Shown in pieces: positions 43,860 through 52,051 of a stretch of 64,000 nt of DNA. Below the pieces are notes generated by a model. The model saw nothing but the letters and a program-made list of their open reading frames with translations, did not search any database and was not told the DNA's origin. The stretch is from Alkalihalobacillus sp. CinArs1 (lineage in GTDB: Bacteria; Bacillota; Bacilli; Bacillales; Guptibacillaceae). The position numbers were made by a program, and so were the translations under genes. The first letter of the stretch is position 1; every line of letters begins with the position of its first letter. The DNA is taken from NCBI RefSeq assembly GCF_947387515.1, contig NZ_CANDOB010000002.1, forward strand, positions 1,054,001-1,118,000. Direction: 5' to 3'.

Positions 43860-44300
43860 ATGATTGCTACTCTTGATAGTGTAATGATTTTAGACAAGGC
43901 AGAAGACCTTGGCTTATCGATAAAAGATTCAGAAGTTGCTCATGAGTATAATGAAGCTCGTAGAGCACTTCAAAAAGATAGAGAGGCACAGCGCTTGATC
44001 AAGCATTTTTCTGAGATGAAGGAACTTTACGACGAAGTTCAGCGTTTCGGTAGATATCATCCAGATTATATGACGATTACTGTGAAGGTTAGAGAAGCAA
44101 AGCGGGACATGGATCTTCATGATACGGTTGCTGAGTTTAAGAAAGCAGAAACAAACCTTGAGAACTTACTCGTCGAAGTGTGTACGCTACTAGCTGGTGA
44201 GGTGTCTCCTTCCATTAAAGTACCATCAGGGAATCCTTTCTTCGATAATCAATCATGTGGCGGCGGCTGCGGTTCAGGCGGTAGCTGCGGTTGCGGCTGA
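43860..44300 (+). CDS. ylbF: YlbF/RicF, Y-complex regulator of RNase Y
   Basis: 146 residues, helical, with YDEVQRFGRYHPDY and KVREAKRDMDLHD typical of YlbF. The C-terminal tail is a cysteine motif, SCGGGCGSGGSCGCG. YlbF forms a complex with YmcA and YaaT that binds 4Fe-4S clusters, steers RNase Y cleavage of operon mRNAs, and is needed for sporulation, competence and biofilm. ATG at 43860, five bases after GGAGGTG, aligns with B. subtilis; the ATG at 43857 is too close. Confidence 0.93.
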   Translation: MIATLDSVMILDKAEDLGLSIKDSEVAHEYNEARRALQKDREAQRLIKHFSEMKELYDEVQRFGRYHPDYMTITVKVREAKRDMDLHDTVAEFKKAETNLENLLVEVCTLLAGEVSPSIKVPSGNPFFDNQSCGGGCGSGGSCGCG

Positions 44301-44324
44301 CCAGAGCATTTGCTCTGGTTTTTC
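44300..44324 (+). terminator. Terminator after ylbF
   Basis: ACCAGAGCA / TGCTCTGGT with a two-base loop and T run; overlaps the ylbF stop. Confidence 0.9.
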
Positions 44325-44643
44325 AATTTCTAAATCGAATACAGTCAGGGCACAAGTTCCCACAGCAAAACATCTTTTCTTGAGGAACGAGAAAGCGAAC
44401 CCGATAGACGAGTAAGGTGTCATCACTACGTACGAACGAATATTCCATCTGAAGTCGTTTACCACGCATAACCTTTGCAGCTAATAGTTTGATCGATTCT
44501 TCAATCGTACCTTTGCTCACAGAATGGTTTGTTGTAATATAAAGGAAAGGTATGCCTGTGATGGTTGCTTTATAAACGTACGTGATACTTTCTTCATTCG
44601 ATAAGAGATCTAAAAATGAATTCCATGTTTCATTAAGGTTCAC
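44323..44643 (-). CDS. Small conserved protein with C-terminal cysteines
   Basis: 106 residues, no signal peptide. A mixed alpha/beta pattern (FLYITTNHSV, TIEESIKLLAAKVM, EYSFVRSDDTLLVYRVRF) ends in MFCCGNLCPDCIRF, four cysteines that could bind a metal. I do not recognise the family. GTG start at 44643, with AAAGGATG about nine bases upstream. Lies between ylbF and ylbG, which adjoin in B. subtilis. Confidence 0.6.
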   Translation of the reverse strand: MNLNETWNSFLDLLSNEESITYVYKATITGIPFLYITTNHSVSKGTIEESIKLLAAKVMRGKRLQMEYSFVRSDDTLLVYRVRFLVPQEKMFCCGNLCPDCIRFRN

Positions 44644-44766
44644 ATGATCGCATCCTTTCTATAGTGATAGAGTATCCAACCTAGCATCAAAATGTCCAAT
44701 CTTGCGGATGGAACTCATCCATGCTAGATTTATAACAAGAATTTATAAGCAAAGGGGAAGCACGTT

Positions 44767-45042
44767 ATGTTTGTAGAACGAGTTGGCTTAGCAGTGTATA
44801 TTCAATCGCTAAAGCACGCGAAGCAGTTAAGAAGGTTTGGAAATGTTCACTACGTTTCTTCAAAACAGAAGTATGTCGTGCTATACATAAACTACGATCA
44901 GCTCGAAAGCACGAAGGAGCGGTTGCAATCTCTTCACTTCGTCAAGCGTGTTGAACCTTCTAAACGACCTGAAGTACGCACCGAATATCAAAATGCAAAG
45001 CCTGATAAGGCAAAACAATACGATTATAAAATGGGTCTGTAG
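44767..45042 (+). CDS. ylbG: UPF0298 family protein YlbG
   Basis: 91 residues: RVGLAVYIQSLKHAKQLRRFGNVHYVSSKQKYVVLYIN is characteristic of YlbG. Small alpha/beta protein of unknown function, often near ylbF. AAAGGGGAAG precedes the ATG. Confidence 0.9.
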   Translation: MFVERVGLAVYIQSLKHAKQLRRFGNVHYVSSKQKYVVLYINYDQLESTKERLQSLHFVKRVEPSKRPEVRTEYQNAKPDKAKQYDYKMGL

Positions 45043-45068
45043 AAAGTCATCCTCTGGGTGACTTTTTT
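45043..45068 (+). terminator. Terminator after ylbG
   Basis: AAAGTCATCC / GGGTGACTTT with one T-G pair, TCT loop and T6. Confidence 0.88.
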
Positions 45069-45090
45069 ATTTTGAAAAAATGCAGATGTA

Positions 45091-45120
45091 TTGATTGTTT
45101 CGGGTGTCGAAGTTTATAAT
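45091..45120 (+). promoter_or_regulatory. Sigma-A promoter of the MFS gene
   Basis: TTGATT, 18 bp, TATAAT; start near 45127, 18 bases before the ATG. Confidence 0.65.
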
Positions 45121-45144
45121 GGTCAAGTCAAAGGATGTGTAACC

Positions 45145-46374
45145 ATGAATAACTGGAAACGAAACGTTTGGATATTGTTCATTTGTCAATTCCTAGTCCT
45201 TGGCGCTATGACGATGATTATGCCTTTTCTTCCTCTTTATCTCCAAGAACTTGGAGTTGAAGGTGAGAAGCAAATTAGCATATGGTCAGGTGTCATCTTC
45301 GGTGCTAACTTTTTAACTGCTTTTTTATTTTCCCCATTCTGGGGACGTGTGGCAGATCGACACGGACGAAAGCTTATGGTGCTTCGTTCAGGATTCGGTA
45401 TGGCTGTCGTCATTATTTTGACCGGGTTTGCCACAGGTCCCTTTGAATTGCTTGGATTACGATTACTAAATGGTGTTGTTTCAGGATTTATTCCTGCATC
45501 GATCGCGTTAGTCGCTACGAACACACCAAAACAACACGTTGGTTATGCTCTTGGTACACTTAATTCAGGTGCAGTTGCAGGTGCAATATGCGGCCCGCTT
45601 TTTGGTGGACTTATGGCAGAAGCGTTTGGGTTCAGAATGATCTTTAACTTAACAGGAATATGTATCCTACTTGCCGCTGTAGTTGTATTGTTCCTTGTTA
45701 AGGAAGAGACCAAACCAGATCCTGAAGCGAAAGTTGAAAGAAGTAATGCGATAAAAGATTTTAAGAGAGTTACGATTCACTCTCCGATGCTCTCATTATT
45801 CATCGTAGGGTTTCTCGTGCAATTTGCTCTACTCGGCATGAATCCGTTGATTCCATTGTTTGTTCAAAAGCTCGCTTCAGGTGAGAACGTTGCTTTGTTT
45901 GCTGGGATCGCAACATCTGTCATGGGTATCGCAAACATGGTAGCTTCTCCAAAGCTTGGAAAGATCGGAGATAAGAAAGGATCGCAATATGTACTTTATT
46001 ATTCGCTCATCGGTGCAGCGATCTTCTCGATTCCACAGGCATTCGTGCAAGAACTATGGCAATTGATCGCGTTGAGATTCCTTTTAGGTCTTTGCATTGG
46101 AGGGCTATTGCCATCGGTCAACTCTCTTGTAAAACGGTTATCACCTGCTGGGATGGAGAGCCGAACGTACAGCTTTTCAAATAGTGCCATTTATCTTGGT
46201 AACCTTCTTGGTCCGATTACAGGTGGGTGGATCGTTGCTGGTTTTGGTACGAGAGGGCTCTTTATATTTGCTGGGATCATATTATTAATAAGCGTGGTCT
46301 ATGTGAAGCGTAGAGTACTACCGATCTTAAACCGAAAGCAAACCGTCTATCAAACGAATGAAGTTCCTTCATAA
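45145..46374 (+). CDS. MFS multidrug efflux transporter
   Basis: 409 residues with 12 predicted helices. MFS motif A is GRVADRHGRKLMV in loop 2-3; a motif C-like GTLNSGAVAGAICGPLFGG in helix 5 marks drug/H+ antiporters. Similar to Bacillus multidrug pumps of the Bmr/YfmO kind; substrate not predictable. ATG at 45145, with AAAGGATG upstream and promoter close by; longer in-frame extensions cover the promoter and are unlikely. Has its own terminator. I recall no such gene between ylbG and ylbH in B. subtilis. Confidence 0.88.
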   Translation: MNNWKRNVWILFICQFLVLGAMTMIMPFLPLYLQELGVEGEKQISIWSGVIFGANFLTAFLFSPFWGRVADRHGRKLMVLRSGFGMAVVIILTGFATGPFELLGLRLLNGVVSGFIPASIALVATNTPKQHVGYALGTLNSGAVAGAICGPLFGGLMAEAFGFRMIFNLTGICILLAAVVVLFLVKEETKPDPEAKVERSNAIKDFKRVTIHSPMLSLFIVGFLVQFALLGMNPLIPLFVQKLASGENVALFAGIATSVMGIANMVASPKLGKIGDKKGSQYVLYYSLIGAAIFSIPQAFVQELWQLIALRFLLGLCIGGLLPSVNSLVKRLSPAGMESRTYSFSNSAIYLGNLLGPITGGWIVAGFGTRGLFIFAGIILLISVVYVKRRVLPILNRKQTVYQTNEVPS

Positions 46375-46407
46375 AAAGCAGAAACCTTTTATGGTTTCTG
46401 CTTTTTT
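46374..46407 (+). terminator. Terminator after the MFS gene
   Basis: AAAAGCAGAAACC / GGTTTCTGCTTTT with a six-base loop and T run. Confidence 0.92.
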
Positions 46408-46456
46408 AATAACTACATTCACTTTTTAAAGTGGGGATTTCCGCTCCAGGATGCTC

Positions 46457-46530
46457 GCTTTCCGCGGGGCGGGCGGCCGAGACCGGGGTGTGGTTTTCAC
46501 CTCGGGCTTGGACGTTCGTCCGCGGAAAGC
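46457..46530. repeat. GC-rich imperfect palindromic repeat element
   Basis: GCTTTCCGCGG (46457-46467) and CCGCGGAAAGC (46520-46530) are perfect 11-bp outer arms around a GC-rich core with inner complementarity (GGGGTG/CACCTC). Its composition contrasts sharply with the AT-rich flanks. I recognise it as a palindromic element common in intergenic regions of many Bacillaceae; a degenerate right arm recurs near 16955. No ORF inside. Confidence 0.75.
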
Positions 46531-46595
46531 ATGCGATCGTCATAGACTACTGTATCGGGAGCACCGAATAATAAAATAGGTTCCTCGACATGCTG

Positions 46596-46627
46596 AGCAG
46601 AAACCTCTTCAGGTTTCTGCTTTTTTA
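46596..46627. terminator. Second terminator with the same stem sequence
   Basis: AGCAGAAACCT / AGGTTTCTGCT with a CTTC loop. The core GCAGAAACC repeats that of the terminator at 46374-46407, so the GC-rich element lies between duplicated terminators. Serves the minus-strand gene ending at 46625. Confidence 0.85.
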
Positions 46628-47011
46628 CTGCATAGGAGGAATGAGATTGTTCATGCGAAGAATTCCGATAATGTGATTATAGTAGATCTCCACTTCGTTA
46701 AACTCATCCGATGGCTTCACCTCAAGAGGGACGATCGGGAGTGAGAGTTCTTCGCTAAGTTCTTCAAACATCTTAAGGCGTTGAACAGAGGGCTCTTTGG
46801 CAGGTATGCCTTCACGACATATATAAAGAGGCTGTAGATTTCCTTCTCCTGCAGACTTTAATACGACGACGGGAGAGACGACCTTTCGCTCATGTTTCGT
46901 TGTATGTAGTAACAAAAGACGGTGAACTCTGTGGGAATTTGTTCTTGCAAGTTCAACTAACTCATAAATATCAGAATAACCTTCTCCAAGTTCTATGAAA
47001 CGTTGTATCAT
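46625..47011 (-). CDS. Conserved protein (DUF7147-like)
   Basis: 128 residues: MIQRFIELGEGYSDIYELVELARTN at the start, RVHRLLLLHT, LQPLYICREGIP, and YYNHIIGILRMNNLIPPMQ at the end. I recall relatives near ylbG and rsmD in other Bacillaceae, annotated only as a DUF. ATG at 47011, nine bases after AAAGGAG. The frame is open far upstream (to 47227) but lacks a start signal there and overlaps another gene. Confidence 0.75.
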   Translation of the reverse strand: MIQRFIELGEGYSDIYELVELARTNSHRVHRLLLLHTTKHERKVVSPVVVLKSAGEGNLQPLYICREGIPAKEPSVQRLKMFEELSEELSLPIVPLEVKPSDEFNEVEIYYNHIIGILRMNNLIPPMQ

Positions 47012-47122
47012 GTTTGTTGCTCCTTTCCATGTCTTAGAAATCCTCTCATAATGTAGCATGAAATTTAAATGATGGAAAGGATGAAGCGTTTCCATTAAAA
47101 TGAGAAGAAAGGAGGTTTTTCC

Positions 47123-47443
47123 ATGGGATCGATTCTGCTCTTTGCGACTGTAATAGGGATACTGCTCTATTTGTACTGGAAAGGTAGAAACGCTAAAGAA
47201 GAAACCATCGATAAAAACCTCATCCAAGGAATCATCATTGCTGATATTTTAGCAGCTCTGGTCATTCATGGTGTGATAACGAGTGCAGAAGCTGACTTTT
47301 TATCAAACTCGTCGTTATCAGAAGTAGAAGAGTATGTGATTCAAAATACGAATTTAACAAAAGATGAGTTTGGTGAATGGATTCATCACGATTGGGATGG
47401 GATCCAAGCGATCGATTTACCGCTAGATTTAGATCCGGGGTGA
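47123..47443 (+). CDS. Membrane-anchored small protein, function unknown
   Basis: 106 residues. One N-terminal membrane helix (ILLFATVIGILLYLYW), then a charged cytoplasmic-type domain that is mostly helical and ends in acidic residues. I do not recognise the family. AAAGGAGG precedes the ATG by seven bases. Its stop codon meets the 3' end of the minus-strand small RNA. Confidence 0.6.
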   Translation: MGSILLFATVIGILLYLYWKGRNAKEETIDKNLIQGIIIADILAALVIHGVITSAEADFLSNSSLSEVEEYVIQNTNLTKDEFGEWIHHDWDGIQAIDLPLDLDPG

Positions 47444-47445
47444 CA

Positions 47446-47592
47446 CAAAAATACCCGCAGGAAATCATTCCTGCGGGTGCCTTAAACCTAATGGTTAAGG
47501 CAAATGGGAGAGGAGAAACCGGAGGAAGAACTTATGGGGAAACGTAAGTCTTCTCCGCGGTTGACAGCATCATTAACCTGGTAAGATGCTGC
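47446..47592 (-). ncRNA. csfG: Structured small RNA, CsfG / ylbH-leader region homologue
   Basis: A minus-strand transcript of about 146 nt is predicted from a forespore-type promoter (47599-47627) to a strong terminator (47453-47478). Its order: a stem CAGCATC/GATGCTG; a hairpin whose loop reads CGTTTCCCCA; a C-rich single-stranded stretch with TTCTCCTCTCCC; a hairpin GCCTTAACC/GGTTTAAGGC; the terminator. Exposed C-rich segments suit pairing with ribosome binding sites. The intergenic region before ylbH (rsmD) is where I recall both the Rfam ylbH leader and the sporulation RNA CsfG in B. subtilis. Identity by position, structure and promoter, not by alignment. Confidence 0.6.
47453..47478 (-). 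terminator. Terminator of the minus-strand small RNA
   Basis: ACCCGCAGGAA / TTCCTGCGGGT, 11-bp stem with a four-base loop. The T-rich tail (ATTTTTG) exists only on the minus strand; on the plus strand the hairpin is followed by GCC, so it does not suit the upstream plus-strand gene. Confidence 0.8.
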
Positions 47593-47598
47593 TATAGT

Positions 47599-47627
47599 TA
47601 GTATCGCCATCCACTATGCGTTTATAC
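47599..47627 (-). promoter_or_regulatory. Forespore-type (sigma-F/sigma-G) promoter
   Basis: On the minus strand GTATA (47627-47623), 14 bp, GGCGATACTA (47608-47599). The -10 matches the sigma-F pattern GGnnAnAnTA at every fixed position, and GTATA is a standard -35; the spacer is one base shorter than I recall as usual. Confidence 0.55.
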
Positions 47628-47698
47628 ATTAATTTTAGCTTTCACTTTTTTTATGGTAGGATAGGTAGGAATATGGAAACGATAAGGTTGTGAACGAG

Positions 47699-48786
<1,088 letters not shown>

Positions 48787-48802
48787 CTACTGAAGGAGTA
48801 TA

Positions 48803-50020
48803 TTACTGTATTTGAATTCTCATACGGCGAATGGATAAGATGACAAAGGTAATGAGAGCAAACAATGTGAGCCATGAACCCGTTCGTTCGAAAAAAACGT
48901 ATAGTATATCGATGATTGAGCTTGAGTTTTCTGTGTGAAAAACCGGCAATGTTTTAGTGCCTTCTGATAACCAGTCTATGTAGATTGGCTTCCAGAGTAA
49001 AAGGGTCAGCCCCATCGCAAATACGCCGTGCAGTAACCTAGCAAAGAAAAACGGTTTGAAGCGAATGTCAGTATCTGCAAGAATACTAGCGACCTGGGCT
49101 TGAACAGAGAAGCCATTGAAGGCAAGAACAAAACTCGCGACCATCGTTTGCTGCATTAAGTGAGCATTACTTTCGCTAATCAACCTACTGCCAAGCGTTA
49201 TCTCAAATAAACCTGATAAAAGCGGAGTAGCAAGGGTTGGAGATATGTGTAGGGTTATCAGAATAACGTTCACAATGCTTGCAACCAATGAAGTAAATCC
49301 GATGACGCTTAGCAGTTCATTGATCACAGAAAATAATATGATGAACCCACCTACCATCAATAATGTTTTGATCGATGAATGAACGGCGTCTCCCATCATT
49401 TTTCCAAATGGTCTGTCGTCGTATAAGCGAGTTTCATGTAACGCTTTAAATGCTCTCGGGAGCCTTCCTAAAGGGGAACGTTCATAGCTTTTCGTGAATC
49501 GATCCTCTGATCTATGGAAACGCATGACGAGTCCGACAAGGATATTTCCGATGTAATGTGCAGCTGCTAGTAGAATTCCGAGCGATGGATTATGGAAGAA
49601 ACCAACAGCTACAGCTGCAAAGATAAACAATGGGTTCGAACAATTCGTAAACGAAACGAGTCTTTCTCCTTCGATCGCTGTAATGTCATTATTGTGTCTA
49701 AGGTGGGCTGTATATTTCGCTCCGGCCGGAAATCCTGAAGCAATCCCCATTGCCCACACAAAAGCACCTGAACCTGGGACGCGAAAGAGAGGACGCATCA
49801 ATGGCTCTAATAATACGCCGATAAACCGTACGACTCCGATCCCTATCAGTAGTTCAGATATGATGAAAAAGGGTAATAATGAAGGAAAGACAATGTTCCA
49901 CCACATGGAAAGACCGCTTTTCGAAGCGTTGAGCGTATGTTCCGGCAGGAGGATGATCGAAAGTGCAATGATGGTCATCGAAGAAGCGAGAACTATTGTT
50001 TTAAGCACTTGTGTGTTCAC
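48803..50020 (-). CDS. ylbJ: Sporulation integral membrane protein YlbJ
   Basis: 405 residues, about eight to ten helices with nucleoside-transporter gate-like features (MGIASGFPAGAKYT, FTNCSNPLFIFAAVAVGFF). YlbJ is a mother-cell sporulation membrane protein required for heat-resistant spores in B. subtilis. GTG at 50020 after a G-run (GGGGGG). A sigma-E-like -10 box lies upstream. Divergent from ylbK. Confidence 0.92.
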   Translation of the reverse strand: MNTQVLKTIVLASSMTIIALSIILLPEHTLNASKSGLSMWWNIVFPSLLPFFIISELLIGIGVVRFIGVLLEPLMRPLFRVPGSGAFVWAMGIASGFPAGAKYTAHLRHNNDITAIEGERLVSFTNCSNPLFIFAAVAVGFFHNPSLGILLAAAHYIGNILVGLVMRFHRSEDRFTKSYERSPLGRLPRAFKALHETRLYDDRPFGKMMGDAVHSSIKTLLMVGGFIILFSVINELLSVIGFTSLVASIVNVILITLHISPTLATPLLSGLFEITLGSRLISESNAHLMQQTMVASFVLAFNGFSVQAQVASILADTDIRFKPFFFARLLHGVFAMGLTLLLWKPIYIDWLSEGTKTLPVFHTENSSSIIDILYVFFERTGSWLTLFALITFVILSIRRMRIQIQ

Positions 50021-50055
50021 TAAAGCATCCCCCCAGTACTGGCCATCGAGACAGT

Positions 50056-50063
50056 ATTGTATG
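50056..50063 (-). promoter_or_regulatory. Sigma-E-type -10 box of ylbJ
   Basis: CATACAAT on the minus strand is a perfect match to the sigma-E -10 consensus (CATAYAnT). No clear ATA-type -35 box at the expected distance, so the call rests on the -10 and on known sigma-E control of ylbJ. Confidence 0.45.
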
Positions 50064-50162
50064 TATGAATGTGTAAGAAAACATGTCCGCTAGTTAAAAT
50101 ATACGTATTTGTGGAACAATTAGACCATATGATTAAGCAGGTATAGACGGGAGGATCTCATG

Positions 50163-50951
50163 ATGGACCGTCCTAAGGTTGGGTTAGCTCTAGGCTCAGG
50201 AGGAGCAAGAGGCTTTGCACATTTAGGTGTTATAAAAGTACTTGTTGAACAAGGTGTTCCAATTGACTATATCGCAGGAAGCAGTATGGGATCACTCGTT
50301 GGGGCTATCTATGGATCTGGCCATAAGGTAGAGACGATGGTGAAGATGGCATCCCTTTTCAAACGCAAATACTATCTCGATTTTACCGTGCCAAAAATGG
50401 GATTTATTACTGGGAACAAAGTGAAGAATTTAATTCGAACACTTACGCATGGTAAACAGCTTGAAGATCTAGATCCTCCTCTCGCTGTCGTAACAACGGA
50501 CTTAATTAAAGGGGAGAAGGTTGTCTATCGGACTGGATCAATTGCTGATGCCGTTCGTGCAAGTATCGCGATCCCAGGAATTTTCACACCTGAAAAAATT
50601 GGAGATCGATTGCTTGTTGATGGTGGTGTCATTGACCGTGTTCCTGTTTCAGTGGCAAGAGAGATGGGAGCAGATCTCGTTATTGCAGTAGACGTTTCCG
50701 ATGTGAAAAAGGAATCGGACGTCACCTCGATCTTTGATGTGATCATGCAGAGCATCGACATCATGCAAAACGAAATGGTACGACTTCACGAGATCAACGC
50801 GGATGTGATGATTAAACCACGACTTGAATCGTTTCATTCACGGTCGTTCACGAATTTACAGGACATCATAAAAATTGGAGAGGAAGAAGCTTTTCGCCAC
50901 CTCGATGCTTATCATGCCGCGGTGGAAGAGTGGAAGGAGAAAAATAAATGA
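50163..50951 (+). CDS. ylbK: Patatin-like phospholipase family protein YlbK
   Basis: 262 residues. Patatin signatures: GLALGSGGARG (oxyanion hole), AGSSMG (nucleophile Ser in GxSxG), and VDGGVIDRVPV (catalytic Asp in DGG). Probably a lipid acyl hydrolase related to RssA; natural substrate unknown. I chose the second of two adjacent ATGs because the N-terminus then matches B. subtilis YlbK; GGGAGG lies upstream. ylbL overlaps its end (ATGA). Confidence 0.92.
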   Translation: MDRPKVGLALGSGGARGFAHLGVIKVLVEQGVPIDYIAGSSMGSLVGAIYGSGHKVETMVKMASLFKRKYYLDFTVPKMGFITGNKVKNLIRTLTHGKQLEDLDPPLAVVTTDLIKGEKVVYRTGSIADAVRASIAIPGIFTPEKIGDRLLVDGGVIDRVPVSVAREMGADLVIAVDVSDVKKESDVTSIFDVIMQSIDIMQNEMVRLHEINADVMIKPRLESFHSRSFTNLQDIIKIGEEEAFRHLDAYHAAVEEWKEKNK

Positions 50952-51976
50952 ACCGGACTACCAAGAGATTTAGCATCGTATGGGCTGTGATCATCATTTT
51001 GGTCGCAGCGTTTACGTTTATTGATTTGCCGTACTATGTCACTACACCTGGGGAAGCAAGAGAGCTCGATGACGTGATCAAAGTGGACGGAGGCTCTGCT
51101 GATGAAGGGGAGTTTATGCTCACGACTGTACGGGTTGGAGAAGCCAATATCATTCAGTACATCTGGGCACAGTTCAACCAGTATCATGAATTGATCTCTG
51201 AAGATATGATCAAGCGTGAAGGCGAGTCAGATGAGGAATATCATGAACGTCAGCTTGAAGTGATGGCTGGTTCTCAAACGAACGCAACGATCGTAGCGTA
51301 TCAAGCAGCGGATCGTTCAATCACGATCAACAATCAAGGTGTTCTCGTAACAGGTGTCGTTGAAGGGATGCCGGCTGATGGAAAGCTAGAGCCTGGAGAC
51401 CTCATTACAGGTGTAGATGGTGAGAAGATAGAAAAGACGAAACAACTTTTAGATATGCTTTCGGAATACAGCGAATCTGATACCGTCGTCATCACATTCA
51501 AACGTGATGAAGAAGAGCGTGATGTCGAAGTAGGGTTTGATACATTTCCTGAACGATTTAATACCGAGGATGGAAAAGTGGGGATAGGAATCACAGGCCC
51601 CGTCACAGCGAAAACGATTAAAACGGACCCAACGATCGACATTAACACAGATCAAATTGGAGGTCCATCTGCTGGACTGATGTTCTCGCTTGAAATCTAT
51701 AACCAACTTACAGAAACAGATTGGACAAAAGGACATAAAATCGCTGGAACAGGGACGATTACAGAAGATGGAGAAGTAGGCCCGATCGGGGGCATAAAGC
51801 AAAAGGTGGTTGCGGCTGATGGTTCAGGAGCCGATATATTCTTCGCACCTGTGGCACATTCAAATTATGAAGATGCGTTAGAAGCAGCAGAGGATATTAA
51901 AACAAAGATGAAGATCGTACCTGTTGAAACATTTAAGGATGCTTCTGATTATTTAAAACAACTAGAAAAGAAGTAA
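50948..51976 (+). CDS. ylbL: PDZ and Lon-type membrane protease YlbL
   Basis: 342 residues. One N-terminal membrane helix, a PDZ domain (about 115-200: GVLVTGVVEGMPADGKLEPGD), and a C-terminal Lon-like S16 protease domain. Catalytic Ser in GGPSAGLMF and Lys in GGIKQK form the Ser-Lys dyad. In B. subtilis YlbL helps remove the SOS division inhibitor YneA. Overlaps ylbK by four bases; closed by a strong terminator. Confidence 0.94.
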   Translation: MNRTTKRFSIVWAVIIILVAAFTFIDLPYYVTTPGEARELDDVIKVDGGSADEGEFMLTTVRVGEANIIQYIWAQFNQYHELISEDMIKREGESDEEYHERQLEVMAGSQTNATIVAYQAADRSITINNQGVLVTGVVEGMPADGKLEPGDLITGVDGEKIEKTKQLLDMLSEYSESDTVVITFKRDEEERDVEVGFDTFPERFNTEDGKVGIGITGPVTAKTIKTDPTIDINTDQIGGPSAGLMFSLEIYNQLTETDWTKGHKIAGTGTITEDGEVGPIGGIKQKVVAADGSGADIFFAPVAHSNYEDALEAAEDIKTKMKIVPVETFKDASDYLKQLEKK

Positions 51977-51990
51977 TTTTGAAATCGTAT

Positions 51991-52029
51991 AAAAACCTGT
52001 CGAGAAAAGGAAATTCTCGACAGGTTTTT
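51991..52029. terminator. Bidirectional terminator, ylbL/tmcAL
   Basis: AAAAACCTGTCGAGAA / TTCTCGACAGGTTTTT, 16-bp stem with a seven-base loop. Confidence 0.93.
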
Positions 52030-52051
52030 TTGCTTCTTATGTGAGCGTGAT

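Noticed and set aside
46435-46575. Insertion sequence or attachment site at the GC-rich element
   Set aside because: No transposase, no long terminal inverted repeats with coding content and no clear target duplication; it fits a small palindromic repeat better.
47504-47584. 26-codon plus-strand ORF inside the small RNA region
   Set aside because: The frame lies over the stems of the minus-strand RNA, and the plus strand lacks a promoter and a T-tailed terminator. Its internal ATG after GGAGG (47534) would give only 16 codons.
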